Source: Sisyra terminalis (Eukaryota > Arthropoda > Insecta > Neuroptera > Sisyridae). From it: a stretch of 64,000 nucleotides of DNA. Below, one piece after another: positions 1 to 10,291 of this stretch. The position numbers and the translations under genes are program-made. Within the stretch, counting starts at the first letter, position 1, and each line of letters opens with the position of its first letter. The notes beneath the pieces are model-generated. The model searched no databases and was not told the DNA's origin. It saw nothing but the letters and a program-made list of their open reading frames with translations. The DNA lies in contig OY292274.1 of NCBI GenBank assembly GCA_958496175.1, positions 57,918,630 through 57,982,629 of the forward strand, written 5' to 3'.

Positions 1-319
1 TCAGCATTAAAAAATCCTTACCCAATTAATGTTTTAAAAACAACTTTTTTGAGCTACCTAGAAACATTTTTGGTACCCTTTTGATTTATATAATGTCAAG
101 ATTATAGTCCCTGATTTTTTTCAAATTTTTAGAAAATTTATTTTACTAACAAAAAAAAAAATTAAAATCACTCTTGTGGTTATTGTCAATCGCTGACATT
201 TAACATTAATTTGTACCTAAAAATACACACAAAAAAGAAAATAATTTCAAATATCTGCATGGTAATTTCATACTGTTTTTCCTTAAATTCTTTTAAAAAT
301 ATTTCAATCAGAAAAGTGT
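1..319. other. No recognisable feature
   Basis: AT-rich sequence with homopolymer A and T runs. I see no open frame with family motifs and no inverted or direct repeat. Confidence 0.5.
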
Positions 320-640
320 TTTATTATAATAATCAATACGCTGAATATTTATGTTGGATGTTGTAAGCGAAGTCAGTAGTTAACATGGGTAGAATGGTTT
401 AATAAGCAATACACTAATACCTTATGACAGCATTCACTCTATGTGTAATGTGGTTCAATGCATGAGGCAACTAGCCAATAAGATTACGAGATTTATTGAT
501 ATTCAATTGTTTTGATTGTTGAAATTTTGAAAATTTAACAAAACCACTCCCACTGCCAAGCTAATGCATATACCAATGCATTCATATACGCAATGTGGAA
601 TGCTTTGTACTCTGACGTCATTCAGGGCCTATCGATATAT
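320..640 (-). repeat. Dispersed repeat family D1, copy A
   Basis: Reverse-complement copy of a roughly 300-bp repeat that also occurs at 44118-44415 and 60985-61290. Shared landmarks read on the minus strand are GCCCTGAATGACGTCA near 615-630, TATGCATTAGCTTGGCA, a TTTCAACAATCAAAACAA segment, a CTCTATGT block and a terminal TATTGATTATTATAATAAAA. The three copies differ by many substitutions and small gaps, so the family is old. No open frame, tRNA-like promoter or clear terminal inverted repeat is visible, and its class is unknown. Confidence 0.6.
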
Positions 641-1228
641 GAATTGAATATGCGATTTCGAAAAGGGTAGATGTTTGAATTTCAAAACTTTTCAGTAGTT
701 ATATTTTGGGGCCAATTTTTAATCGAAAGTTACAGAAATATTTTTTAAATAGTTATTATGTAGTATATTTTAGATATTTAAAGTTTTTAAGATAAGCCCT
801 ATTCAAAATTAGTGATGATGAATTGCCATAATTTTAAGAAAAAACTATACTAATTAGACGAAATTATTGTTCTAGGTGTCTGATATTAAACATAATATTT
901 AATTAGAAAACGTTTTTTCCTCTTGAGGCTCTCTTTCGTTTAAAGTTGGTCATTGTAAAATTTCGTCACAAAATTCTGCTGATATATTGTTTTACTTTAC
1001 CAGTACCTGGAACTTTTAGATGATTTATAAACTCCATTTTCTTGGCTTCTTAAGTTACAAGTACCTCTTACTCTAGAAAGCATGAACACTTCTTCATAGC
1101 TGCCACTATCTTTACTATTTTTCCGATAACTTTGCCAGATTTTTTGAATTAAAAATTTATTCATAATAGGTCGATACTTTAAAATTGACTTTTTAATTCT
1201 GGGAAACATTTTTTGTAACTTCTTACTG
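641..1228. other. No recognisable feature
   Basis: AT-rich. A 70-codon minus-strand open frame (997-1209) has no family resemblance I can name and looks like chance. Confidence 0.5.
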
Positions 1229-1239
1229 GTATAAAGGTT

Positions 1240-1367
1240 TTTTTTTCTTAAAAATTAGCAATCAGTTAGTGCAAACTATGAGCTAATGTGTTGGAGCTCA
1301 TGCCTGGAGCTCTTGAGCTCCAAATGGCTTGATGAAGAAGTTCCCAGTGGAACATCTTCCTTCTACA
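1240..1367 (-). mobile_element. 5'-truncated Jockey-type LINE tail (3' UTR only)
   Basis: A 128-bp insertion flanked by a perfect 11-bp target-site duplication, GTATAAAGGTT, at 1229-1239 and 1368-1378. Read on the minus strand it ends in an A-rich tail (plus-strand T run 1240-1247). Its body is the same 3' UTR found in the longer LINE copy at 15646-16213. The two share an uninterrupted identical stretch of about 39 bases, starting with the TTAGCAATCAG block. The structure is typical of target-primed reverse transcription with extreme 5' truncation. No coding sequence remains. Confidence 0.85.
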
Positions 1368-1378
1368 GTATAAAGGTT

Positions 1379-3377
1379 AAGATTTAAAATTTAGTTGACC
1401 TTTTTTTCTGGAATCAATAATGTTTTCTGTATTCACTTTTTCTACGCTAAATTTATCGATGTTACTAGACTGTACTTTAAGATTAATATATTAGTGATCA
1501 ATATATTATCCTTTTGACACCTGATTTTTTTTTGAAACATCTTTTAAAATAGTAGCCGTGTACGGAATATTATAGAAGGTATAGTCAAATTTCTCTTTAA
1601 AACAGTATAAAAAATACCATAAATGTTGCTTTTCCAAACAAAATAGATAAAGGGAAGCATTAATAAGGCATTAATCAGAAAAACATATTTGCTAAAATGT
1701 GCGGAATGTTACATTCTTGAAATTGAATATTCAATTAAAGGATCAGGTTTAAAAATATTTTAAATAGCACAGTTAAGACTTAAAATTAAGTATATGTAAT
1801 AGAAAATAACATTTAGTTAAAATTTCAGGTAAATGAAATAATTAACTGAAAATATCATTACAACTAAGCGTAATAATGTAATGAACATAGTAGCAAATTG
1901 CAATAATGAGTTTTGGAATTGAATTTCATTTCGGAATTTTAACAACCAACTATTTACCACATTTCTACTATATATTCGTTATCATCTTACAAACCAGCAT
2001 TATTAACAAACAACATATAAAAAACAACACTTTAAAGATATTTAACTTACATTAGAACAGTAAATAATTTAGGTATTAATTTGGGTGGTAATCTGGTAAT
2101 CTTTCTTGGGTTTTTTTTGTCGTAAACTATTTAAGTTCAATGATAAAATATATTGGTATTAGAATATCGATTTCATCAAATTGCAATCCAAACTTAGTGT
2201 AGCTACAAAGCATTTTTATTAAAAAAAAACTTAATTTTTATAATAAACACTGATGAACCTAAGTTCCATTTTACTAATCTTACCGTACTTACACTTCTTT
2301 TAAAAGGTCAAGTTCTGATATAACAAGTTTTAAAATTTATACAAGAAATGGATTGTTTGTTTTGCATGAATTGCAATTTTTTTCTCAAATGATTTGCCTA
2401 CTATTCTAATGGTACTTTGAAGTAAATATTAATTTATTATTACCTTATACTAGTTGAACTCAATGTTTTCTACGTTCAGCTGAGAGATATGTTTTAATGT
2501 AGTTGGTAGATATCAGGGAAGAGCTTCGTAATAAAATCTGCAAGAAAATAAAAGCTTAAAGTTAATACTCTGAACAGAATCCTTGTACATATTTAATTCA
2601 AGAGTTACAACTTATTACATTCTAGAAAAATAAATAATAGCTATAGAAATTCCACTTCGTAATTTCTAAAGTAACCTGTTGAAGATAATAAACGTATTTT
2701 ATTAAAATATAGCTTTCACAAGACAGTTTAAGGATTAATTGCTTAGTTGCACACAAATTTTAAACGATAAAAGTAGGATTACATTCTTCGGTTCTTTCCT
2801 GTTAATATATTTTTGATTTTTTTCCTTTATAACAGTGTAAAATGTAAAATAATAACTAAATATTTTAGTGAGGTAAAACTTACTATTACAAAAATAAGCC
2901 AAAAAATTTTTACTCCGAGTAAATTATTTTAGTCATTAAATAGTTATAAGTCGAATGATTCAAGTTAGAAAGATTAAACAAAGAGAAATTTCGAGAAAAA
3001 AAATAGAGAAGATATAAAATCTTTATAGTTTTATATCGCAAAGATCATTAATATTGGAATAGAGTATAAAAAGGTACTTTTAAAGTTCTATTGATTGCCA
3101 AGAATAAATTAAATTTTAATGGTAAAAATTATTTTTTCAACAACCATTAACATTTAAGATAAAATCAGGCTGAGCTTTAATAACGCATATAAAAACGGTA
3201 GACACGATGTGAAATTCCAGACCAAACAGTTCTGCATTTATATCAAAACTAACGAATCTACGAAATTGGTTTTGCAATAATAAGATATGAGGAGACGGAA
3301 TCCAGAATATTCATACATATTTTCTTGACAGGCGTTGATAGAATTTATCTTCATTTTACTCGATGATAAAACGTCAA
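1379..3377. other. No recognisable feature
   Basis: Two kilobases of AT-rich DNA without a long open frame, terminal repeats or tandem structure that I can support. It could be intronic or intergenic. Confidence 0.5.
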
Positions 3378-3484
3378 ATATTAATATTTAATCATGTTGT
3401 CTAAGTCCTTGTCTTTTTTAAAATATAATAATTAAATTGTGGGCAATAAGGACGAAGCTTTTTGTAGAAAATTATTTATTTTAT

Positions 3485-3525
3485 CGCCAACGTTTCGTCA
3501 GTCATTTCTGACTTCTTCAGGGCTC
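3485..3525 (-). ncRNA. Hammerhead ribozyme core, left arm
   Basis: Reading the minus strand: CUGAAGA, then stem II AGUCAG with partner CUGAC closing a short loop, then GAAA followed by CGUU and GGC. Stem I can form between GGC after the presumed cleavage site and GCC just before CUGAAGA. Stem III is only the self-complementary ACGU, so activity would probably need two copies. Confidence 0.7.
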
Positions 3526-3791
3526 AAAATTAAAAATTACTCTACAAATGTCATAAAAATAAGCTGTAAAATGACCCAACTGGTAGAACAACAAACCAAG
3601 AATATAATTTGGTATTGATAAATAAAAAATTGTTAAAAAAACATTATTAAAAAAATACAAACATACATGGCTCAACTCAGTCATAATAATTTTATTTATC
3701 AATACCAAATTATAATCTTGGTTTGTTGTTCTACCAGTTGGGTTATTTTACAACTTATTTTTATGACATTCGTAGAGTAATTTTTAATTTT

Positions 3792-3833
3792 GAGCCCTGA
3801 AGAAGTCAGGAATGACTGACGAAACGTTGGCGA
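3792..3833 (+). ncRNA. Hammerhead ribozyme core, right arm
   Basis: CUGAAGA starts at 3797. Stem II is GUCAG/CUGAC around GAAUGA, GAAA lies at 3821-3824, then CGUU (presumed cleavage after the last U) and GGC, which can pair with GCC at 3794-3796 as stem I. All catalytic-core positions I know (CUGANGA, GAAA, UH) are present. Confidence 0.75.
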
Positions 3834-3904
3834 TAAAATAAATAATATTCTACAAGAAGCTTCGACCTTATTGTCCACAATTTTATTATTATATTAATAT
3901 TTAA

Positions 3905-4239
3905 GCGACATCAATTTGTGTTTTAACATATAAGCATTTATAACAGATTTTTAAATTAAATTTTAATTGGCTAAAAGCTTATGAATATAAAAGCTCAATT
4001 CCAAAGTATCCATCATTTTGAAATTCATAGTTTTTATGTTGGGGAATTAAAAATTTTGCCGCTTTTATATTTCTTAACGTTACATTTTAATATTCTTAGG
4101 AAAAAAAAATATTTACAAGACTGGTAAAAAAAATCATTGGTTCTTACGAGCTAGTGTTAATAAATAAGAGCTTTTCAATTATAAAACGTTTGAACTTTAC
4201 TTTTTAGAATCTGAATAGGCTTTAATACCGTTTTGTTAC
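3905..4239. other. No recognisable feature
   Basis: AT-rich spacer between two inverted-repeat elements; nothing supportable. Confidence 0.5.
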
Positions 4240-4317
4240 ATTAATGCCTATTTTTTTAAATAAGAAGACAATTCAGGTTGTTTAAGATCGATTTTTTTAT
4301 TTAATATTTTTATTATT

Positions 4318-4366
4318 CAATAAGCTTTGTTTCGTTACGTATCGTAACTTCATCAGGCTTATTGAT
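4318..4366 (-). ncRNA. Hammerhead ribozyme core, left arm
   Basis: On the minus strand: CUGAUGA, stem II GUUACG/CGUAAC with an AUA loop, then GAAAC. After GAAAC the sequence reads AAAGCUUAUU, where the sister arm has GUAGCU, so the stem III and cleavage region is mutated. Stem I is unusually good: GCUUAUU can pair over 7 bp with AAUAAGC just before CUGAUGA. Confidence 0.6.
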
Positions 4367-4400
4367 TCACAAAAATAAAAATATTTTTATTTTTGTGAAT

Positions 4401-4447
4401 CAAGAAGCCTGATGAAGTTACGATACGTAACGAAACGTAGCTAATTG
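4401..4447 (+). ncRNA. Hammerhead ribozyme core, right arm
   Basis: CUGAUGA starts at 4409. Stem II is a perfect 6-bp GUUACG/CGUAAC with loop AUA. GAAAC is followed by GUA, giving a 2-bp self-complementary ACGU stem III and a GUA cleavage triplet. GCU after it can pair with AGC before CUGAUGA as stem I. Confidence 0.75.
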
Positions 4448-4554
4448 AATAATAAAAGTATTAAATAAAAAATCGATCTTAAACAACCTACCTTGTCTTC
4501 TGATTCAAAAAAATAAAAGCTAAGATCTGAATTTTATCATCTATTAATGCCTAT

Positions 4555-5597
4555 ACTAGTATTTTTATTCTTCAGATTAAAATCGCTTAAACATCAATGA
4601 ACATTTCACGACTTTCGGTAGATTTATATTTATATAATTGGTTGCATTGTTTGTATTGGTTTTCATTAGGTCTTATATTAATTTTTGGTTCAGGTATTCA
4701 TATTTTATGTAACAGTTTGAAACATTTGTTAAAGTTATGAAATTCTCGGAATAATGAATTGAATTTTCACCGTTGCAATACGAAGTATTTATTAACAAAT
4801 GGAAAATTCCATTCATGAATACTTAGAATTGGCATTCGTTTATTTCACACATATACGATTCTTATTGAAAACGAGCTTGTGATTATCGCTTGAAGAGCTT
4901 GATTAATGTAACATATGATATCAATCAATTAAATAATATAAAACTGAAGATGACAAATTGGCGCCATAGATAATGTTCGTACATGAATTTCTATATTTGA
5001 TTACGATAATTACGGAATCGATAATAATTCATTAATTCACCAGACTTGTCTGAGAATAAAAACAAAATGAATTATGAATTATATTTCATCGACGCGGTTT
5101 ACTTTAATTAATTAATATATACATGCTTTAATAGAATTTCTGAGATTAATTTATTAATTTCAAGACATTAACGAAATTTTCCAAATTAATTTATTTAATA
5201 CATCCATTTATTTGATTTTGAAACCCAAATGAAATAAATTTTAAATTTATATCTTAATATTTTTTAAGAAAATACATTGTTATTTTGATTTTCAACAATA
5301 AGACTAATAAAATCTGATGTAGAAATCATAGACTATTATTGTTAGAATCCACAAATAATACCTTATCTTGATCTTTGCTAATTTAATTAAATTAATTAGT
5401 AAAAACTTAGTTATCATCAGTTCAAAAGTTTAAACTTAAGTTTTAGATCCATGGATATTGGATAGTGTCCATCTCAGTATAGCTTATTACAATATAGGTG
5501 ATTTTCAATTATAAACATAAGTTTAAACATAATATTATATAGTAGTTATATGTGGTTAAACCTTTATTAATTTTTTGTTCAGTTGAGTTATCTAGAC
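4555..5597. other. No recognisable feature
   Basis: AT-rich DNA; no open frame, terminal repeat or tandem structure that I can support. Confidence 0.5.
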
Positions 5598-5800
5598 CAT
5601 TGTTCCCTAACCTATGGTCCGCGGACCTCTGGGCGTCCGCGGTCTCATTTGAAAAAGTTTGTTTTTTGTTTTTTAATTTAATGAAAGAACACTAAAATAT
5701 AATATTGTCCGAAAATTGCACCTTTTTTAACTTAGGGGTCCTTGGCATTATGCTTGATTTCCTTGGGTGTCCGCGGCTGAAAAAGGTTAGGAACTAACTA
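5598..5800. mobile_element. hAT-type MITE
   Basis: About 200 bp. The left end reads CATTGTTCCCTAACC then GGTCCGCGG. The right end, reverse-complemented, reads TAGTTAGTTCCTAACC then AGCCGCGG. A TTCCC(T)AACC terminus with a nearby CCGCGG is typical of short non-autonomous hAT elements. No 8-bp TSD can be matched, so the ends are decayed or slightly misplaced. No coding capacity. Confidence 0.6.
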
Positions 5801-7739
5801 ATTGTGCTTTCTGAATCCCTATTTCACTTAATCGAGATCTAATAGCTGAGATCTAATAAAAGCATAAATGAGTATAAATAGTATCCTGGATTCTCAATAA
5901 GCAACCGCATTATTTTTAATTACTTCTTATATCCTCGTGATCTGATACCAACTCCAAGTTGACCTTGTCACTTTATTGAATAGAAGGAAGTTTTTTGTTT
6001 CCACAAACTTTATTCTGATCAGAGATTTTGCTAAAAATTAATTTTTCAGTTTAATAATTAAATTTGATTTCTGTTTTTACTTTGAGTGTTTTTTTTTTTT
6101 ATTTATTATTTAAACTAGGGATCGTTATTTTCACATATGGATAAATAGACCTTTGCCTTAAGAGAGCTTTTTAATAGAAAAAAATATATATGTTAGATAA
6201 ATCCTACATACTTATATATCTATAGCTATTTTAAGGTAAAAATACGCATGTTTTGTGTATCTTTTGGATAAAATTTTATCCTTACAGTAAATATCACGTT
6301 CTGAATGTAAAAATACCAGCTCTTAATAATTTGTATATAATATTTGATTTACTATTTACGTTGTTTTCTTAACACAATTTATTTTTAGTTGATAAAAATA
6401 GCTTCATATAGTTATTTAAATGTTGATCATAGATTAACAATCCCTTTAAATTTTGTCAACAAATGCCTCTTTTAAGGGAAATAAAAAGGAAATTCCTTTC
6501 CCCATAATAATTTATCATATCAATTTATAACGAAATAGCATATTAACATATTCATTCGTTTCGATTCTATCGGATACTATTGTCAAATCGTTTTTATGCA
6601 CAAAAGATTATTTGTCTTGAAATCGAGCTGACAATATAGCATCTGATATAATTTGATAGGAAACAAAAGTAGAGTGAAAAACCCTGAAAAGAAGAAGAAA
6701 AAAATAAAGTTTTTCCTGGTATCTCTTTTATACCATGCCAATTCTGAAGTATTTTTGTCCACAAGGGCACGATTCCACCCCTATTGAGGACCAGAAATTT
6801 AGACACTAATCAGGTCTTAATAAAGACAAAATATACGTTTATGAATATCTTATTTATAAGAAATAAATATCTTCTTACCTACTTATATTAGCAAATTTTT
6901 CCTTGCTGAGAAAAGTTACACAAACGTTTTACTCAGCGTTAAATCAATGTAAATTTAAAACTGTAAATAAACTGTAAAATGAAAATTTAAATTTTAAATA
7001 AAATTTAAAACTGGAATATTTATGGGAATTGGTTGTAAAAAGTATTATTATTTTTGCAAAGTTCATGTGAAATCGATTTTATAGCTAAAATTTTATATAT
7101 TTTTTGAATTTGTAGTCTTCAACAATTTTGTAGCCAAACACAAAACTAGTTTTGTTCTTCTCAAAATGACACATTGAAAGATCTTCAATGACTCTTTACA
7201 TCTTTATAGGATTTTGTCTTATGTTATTATAAAAGCTATAAACATTTTTACGAAATTTCAAATAAAGAAAGAAATATTAATTTTAGGAATCCCATAAGAT
7301 CATAAGTAATTTGCAAATAAGTATAATACTAAAAGGTATTAAAAAATAATAAAAAGAATTTTATTTAACATTTGGTCAGGATAATTTTAGAATATAACTC
7401 TAGGAGATAAGGTCTGTTAGGGAATTATGTTTTTTTTGTGTAAGAACCCTCAAATATTTTATGGAAGTGAATATAAGTCTCACATTTATTGTCAAATAAA
7501 TCGAACAATTATTGTATTCATTTCGTCACACCTTCAGATCAAAGAAGATGTACTTTACGACTTTAAATTTTGTACTTTAGTCTTCTCGACTTGAATTGAC
7601 GATAAAATTTGTTAGATTAAATGAGCATTGGGTGTTTTATGATTGAAACGTGGCAACCATTAATGTTTTATTGTGAAAAAGGAAAACTAAAGTATTTGTA
7701 ATTCGAGTTTAACAGAATATTTTATCAGTCGAAATCTGA
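5801..7739. other. No recognisable feature
   Basis: AT-rich DNA. A 70-codon minus-strand frame at 6594-6806 contains some non-low-complexity residues (PLWTKILQNWHG) but I recognise no family. It may be a small decayed repeat. Confidence 0.45.
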
Positions 7740-7919
7740 CCTCGGTCAAATGCAGTTCAAAGGCAGTTGATCTACAACAGTGAAAATCAAGTTTGAACTA
7801 AAAATAGTGAAACCGACAATAGCCAAGCCAGGCCCAAATTCGCTCACAACCCGGCGAGTGAATCAATCAAATAAACACCAAAAACATCACTAAAACCTAC
7901 TAAAAACCAAAAAAAAAAA

Positions 7920-9646
7920 ATGACCACCACCTTTTCCAATAACACCTAATCCTACGCACAAATAACTCAAAAAACCACAACAGTTATTCCAACTTTCCCT
8001 ACAAAAAAACAAGCAATTGTGTTCGAGAGTATCTCTGATACAAAAATAGCAGATTACATAAAAGCAGTTGGAAATCAAATCGACCCAAGAAATATTATGT
8101 TTGCATCCCGACTGTCCAACAATCGTATCTGTATATATCTAAAATCAACTGATACCGTCGACACATACATAAACAATTTCAAAAACATTACAGTAAATGA
8201 GACGACCATATCATGCAGGCGATTAATTGCACCAACAACGAAACTTATCATTTCAAACGTTTGCCCGTCTATTCCACACCATATTATTATAGCTGCGTTA
8301 GCCCAAACAGAATTAGAAATCATGTCCGGGATGCAATTCATTCGAATAGGAATGCAAGAGGAGAGATTCAAACATATCTATAGCTTTAGACGATTCGTAT
8401 TCGTCAAAGCATATGACCACAAAATCCACCCAGGCTCTCTCATTATAAAATACGACAACGAAGAATACCGCATCTTTTTAGGAGAATCTGCTTACCAATT
8501 GCAGAAAACTGACAACAGTGGAAAAAATACCAACACAGTCAATCGCTCAGATGAACACCAACTAAATCCCGACAGCGATACCACGGCAACCATATCAAAA
8601 CCAGTTATTTTAAATACCGATAATCAAAACTCTACCATTTCCCAACCAGAATCACCAACAATAGAAAATAACAAAATAAATTTAACCCAGACCACCAGAC
8701 ACCACGAAGTGGACGAAGTTACCGAAATGCCACCCCCAATAACTATTAAAAATGATAATAATAAACCCCACCCCAAGAGAGTAAAAAGAACCCGACACCC
8801 GACAGTATCAAACTCATCATCTGAAGGTATTAAAGGAAACAATCAATCCCAGTCAGAAATTGCCGATGAGGATACTGATGTTAACAGCAGCTTGGAACAA
8901 ATGGGAAACAAAGAGTGTACCACCAGACGACAGGTTAGAAAAAAGATAAAATCTAAATAAAAAAAAACAGAAAACGAAACTTCTGGGGAAGAGGATTGGG
9001 CCACAATTAAAAGTGGTCTATTTCAATCACAACTCAATCTCTCACTAAACCAGAGTTCCCCAAACTTTTTTGTATCGTAGACCCCTTGCCATGTTTTTCC
9101 GTGTTGGGTAGACCCCCTACTTACCTGATATTGATTTCCTGTAAATTTCTAACTGTAGTGAAGTTTAGTGTTAAAAACTTAAAGTAAAAACACATGTTAA
9201 TTTATACATTTATTAATTGAATTTAAATTAAAACTACTCAAAATAATATTTTCAAAATCAATGTCTTGATATTATAAGATAGTATGATGTAAGTAAATAG
9301 GTACTATCAGTGCATGTGTTGAGATCCACTATCGTGGACCCCCATTTTCATTTCATGGACCCCCAAATTTTTTTTCGCTGACGTAGACCCCTTGCAGGTT
9401 GTCATAGGCCCCTAGGGGTCGATATAGACCACTTTGGGAATCACTGCACTAAACATTGACCAGATAAGGAATATCATGGAAAATGCCCGCAGCAACCAAG
9501 ACCTAAACGATTTGGCCCTGGATTACGCCACAAGCGTAGAAGACCTCATCAGCACACTTCAACAACTCCACCCAAAAATGAGCCCAAGTTTAAAAAACAG
9601 ATGCACGCGGTTAATCAAAAGACTGCAAGAACACGAGTTTCCATAA
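7920..9646 (+). pseudogene. LINE ORF1 (gag-like) pseudogene, split by a hAT MITE
   Basis: ORF1-type nucleic-acid-binding protein of a Jockey/I-group non-LTR retrotransposon. The frame opens at ATG 7920 (after an A run), meets a TAA at 7947-7949, then runs open from 7950 to a second stop at 8958-8960. The N-terminal part has the ORF1 pattern: AIVFESISD, then NRICIYLKS, then RRLIAPTTKLIISNVCPSIP, then YRIFLGES. The CCHC knuckles that usually follow are not visible; that region is Asn/Thr/Ser-rich. After the second stop a shift of one frame restores TENETSGEEDWATIKS, continuing across the MITE (9051-9446) into NIDQIRNIMENARS and the C-terminus QEHEFP. Removing the MITE and one TSD copy joins the frame exactly. 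Lesions: one nonsense codon, one frameshift or stop, one insertion. ORF2 is absent; 5' UTR-like sequence begins near 7740. A/C-rich coding strand contrasts with the flanks. Confidence 0.8.
9051..9446. mobile_element. hAT-type MITE inserted in LINE ORF1
   Basis: 396 bp, starting CAGAGTTCCCCAAACTTTTT and ending CCACTTTGGGAATCACTG, which are imperfect terminal inverted repeats. A perfect 8-bp TSD, CACTAAAC, lies at 9043-9050 and 9447-9454. The 8-bp TSD and CAG/CTG ends identify the hAT superfamily. Repeated GTAGACCCC-like motifs occur near both ends. No transposase remnant. Confidence 0.9.
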
Positions 9647-9715
9647 ATTCATACCACCAAAGAATTTTATCGGAGTATATTCAATTCAAATATATTCAAT
9701 GACTAGGATAATTTA

Positions 9716-10063
9716 TTTTTTGTAACGACTGCTTCTAAAGTTGAACTTTCGTGCGTTGTGTGGCGGGGTTAAAGAGCCGTTTTCTCATCTTGGTGGCAAG
9801 CGTACGCGAAAGTAGAGAAATCGTGCGCAAAAGTAAATAACAGTGCGCAAAAGTAAAATAAATTGATACCTAAATAAACTTTGATAAGAAATAATTAATA
9901 TAGGTAATTATTTAGACTGTAGTTTAAACTAAAATGTTGTTTTTATTCATAATTTTTCTATAAATTATTCTTACTATAGAGTTGAAATTTTTCATATATA
10001 AATAACAATAATTAATTTCTCAATCTGTTTCTGTTGAACTTTAGAAGCAGTCGTTACAAAAAA
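9716..10063. mobile_element. MITE with ~27-bp terminal inverted repeats
   Basis: The left end TTTTTTGTAACGACTGCTTC, continuing into TAAAGTTGAAC, is matched by the reverse complement of the right end with one mismatch (TTCAAC). Length is about 348 bp. The interior contains a repeated GTGCGCAAAAGTAA motif. Edges in the T/A runs are ambiguous, so no TSD is called. Class unknown. Confidence 0.65.
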
Positions 10064-10068
10064 TTTTG

Positions 10069-10291
10069 TTCGATACTTATGCTTAAAGTGAGGTACCTAG
10101 TAGGACGAAATTGAGACACTTGCTAAAGGGACTGATCATACACAACTTGATCTCGTGCGCCTACCCCCACTCGCCTGGCGGCCTCGTGGGGGTACACAGC
10201 GCACTCGATCTCGTTGTATATGATCAGTCTCTTCAGCTCGTGCATCAATTTCATCCTACTAGAAAACCTCACTTTACGCATATGTATCGAA
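10069..10291. repeat. Fold-back element with a GC-rich loop
   Basis: Nearly the whole 223 bp is an imperfect palindrome. The left arm runs TTCGATACTTATGC, AAAGTGAGG, CTAGTAGGACGAAATTGA, GGGACTGATCATACACAAC. The right arm repeats these in reverse complement with scattered mismatches. The loop (about 10160-10200) holds CCCCCACTCGCC and GCGGCCTCGTGGGGG, far richer in GC than anything nearby. The element directly abuts the MITE at 9716-10063. A plus-strand 61-codon frame here is only the palindrome read through. Origin unknown; a MITE or a captured inverted duplication are both possible. Confidence 0.65.

Larger units (their letters stand above)
3392..3890. mobile_element. Inverted-repeat Penelope-like relic with two hammerheads (family 1)
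   Basis: About 200-bp arms (3421-3627 and 3690-3890) are reverse complements and meet around a short AT-rich centre. Each arm carries a hammerhead-ribozyme core. The element is flanked by a 14-bp TSD, ATATTAATATTTAA, at 3378-3391 and 3891-3904. Only the left end has an extra 29-nt tail (3392-3420). Inverted pseudo-LTRs plus a one-sided tail match what I recall of Penelope-like retroelements; the PLE assignment is inferred from architecture because no coding sequence is left. Confidence 0.7.
4252..4542. mobile_element. Inverted-repeat Penelope-like relic with two hammerheads (family 2)
   Basis: Element of 291 bp between a perfect 12-bp TSD, ATTAATGCCTAT (4240-4251 and 4543-4554). The two arms are near-perfect reverse complements meeting at an AAAAATA palindrome around 4380. 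The right end has an extra tail of 29 nt (4514-4542). Related copies with the same arms and tail sit at 30263-30452 and 39055-39370. No coding sequence; class inferred from the hammerheads, inverted arms and tail. Confidence 0.75.

Noticed and set aside
997..1209. 70-codon minus-strand open frame
   Set aside because: No family motif, no supporting context; expected by chance.
2248..2275. CTGATGAACC as a hammerhead start
   Set aside because: No stem II or GAAA follows.
6594..6806. 70-codon minus-strand frame with PLWTKILQNWHG
   Set aside because: Composition is less biased than usual but I recognise no protein family, and there is no repeat partner in the window.
8075..8842. Minus-strand frames opposite LINE ORF1
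   Set aside because: Shadows of the plus-strand ORF1 reading.
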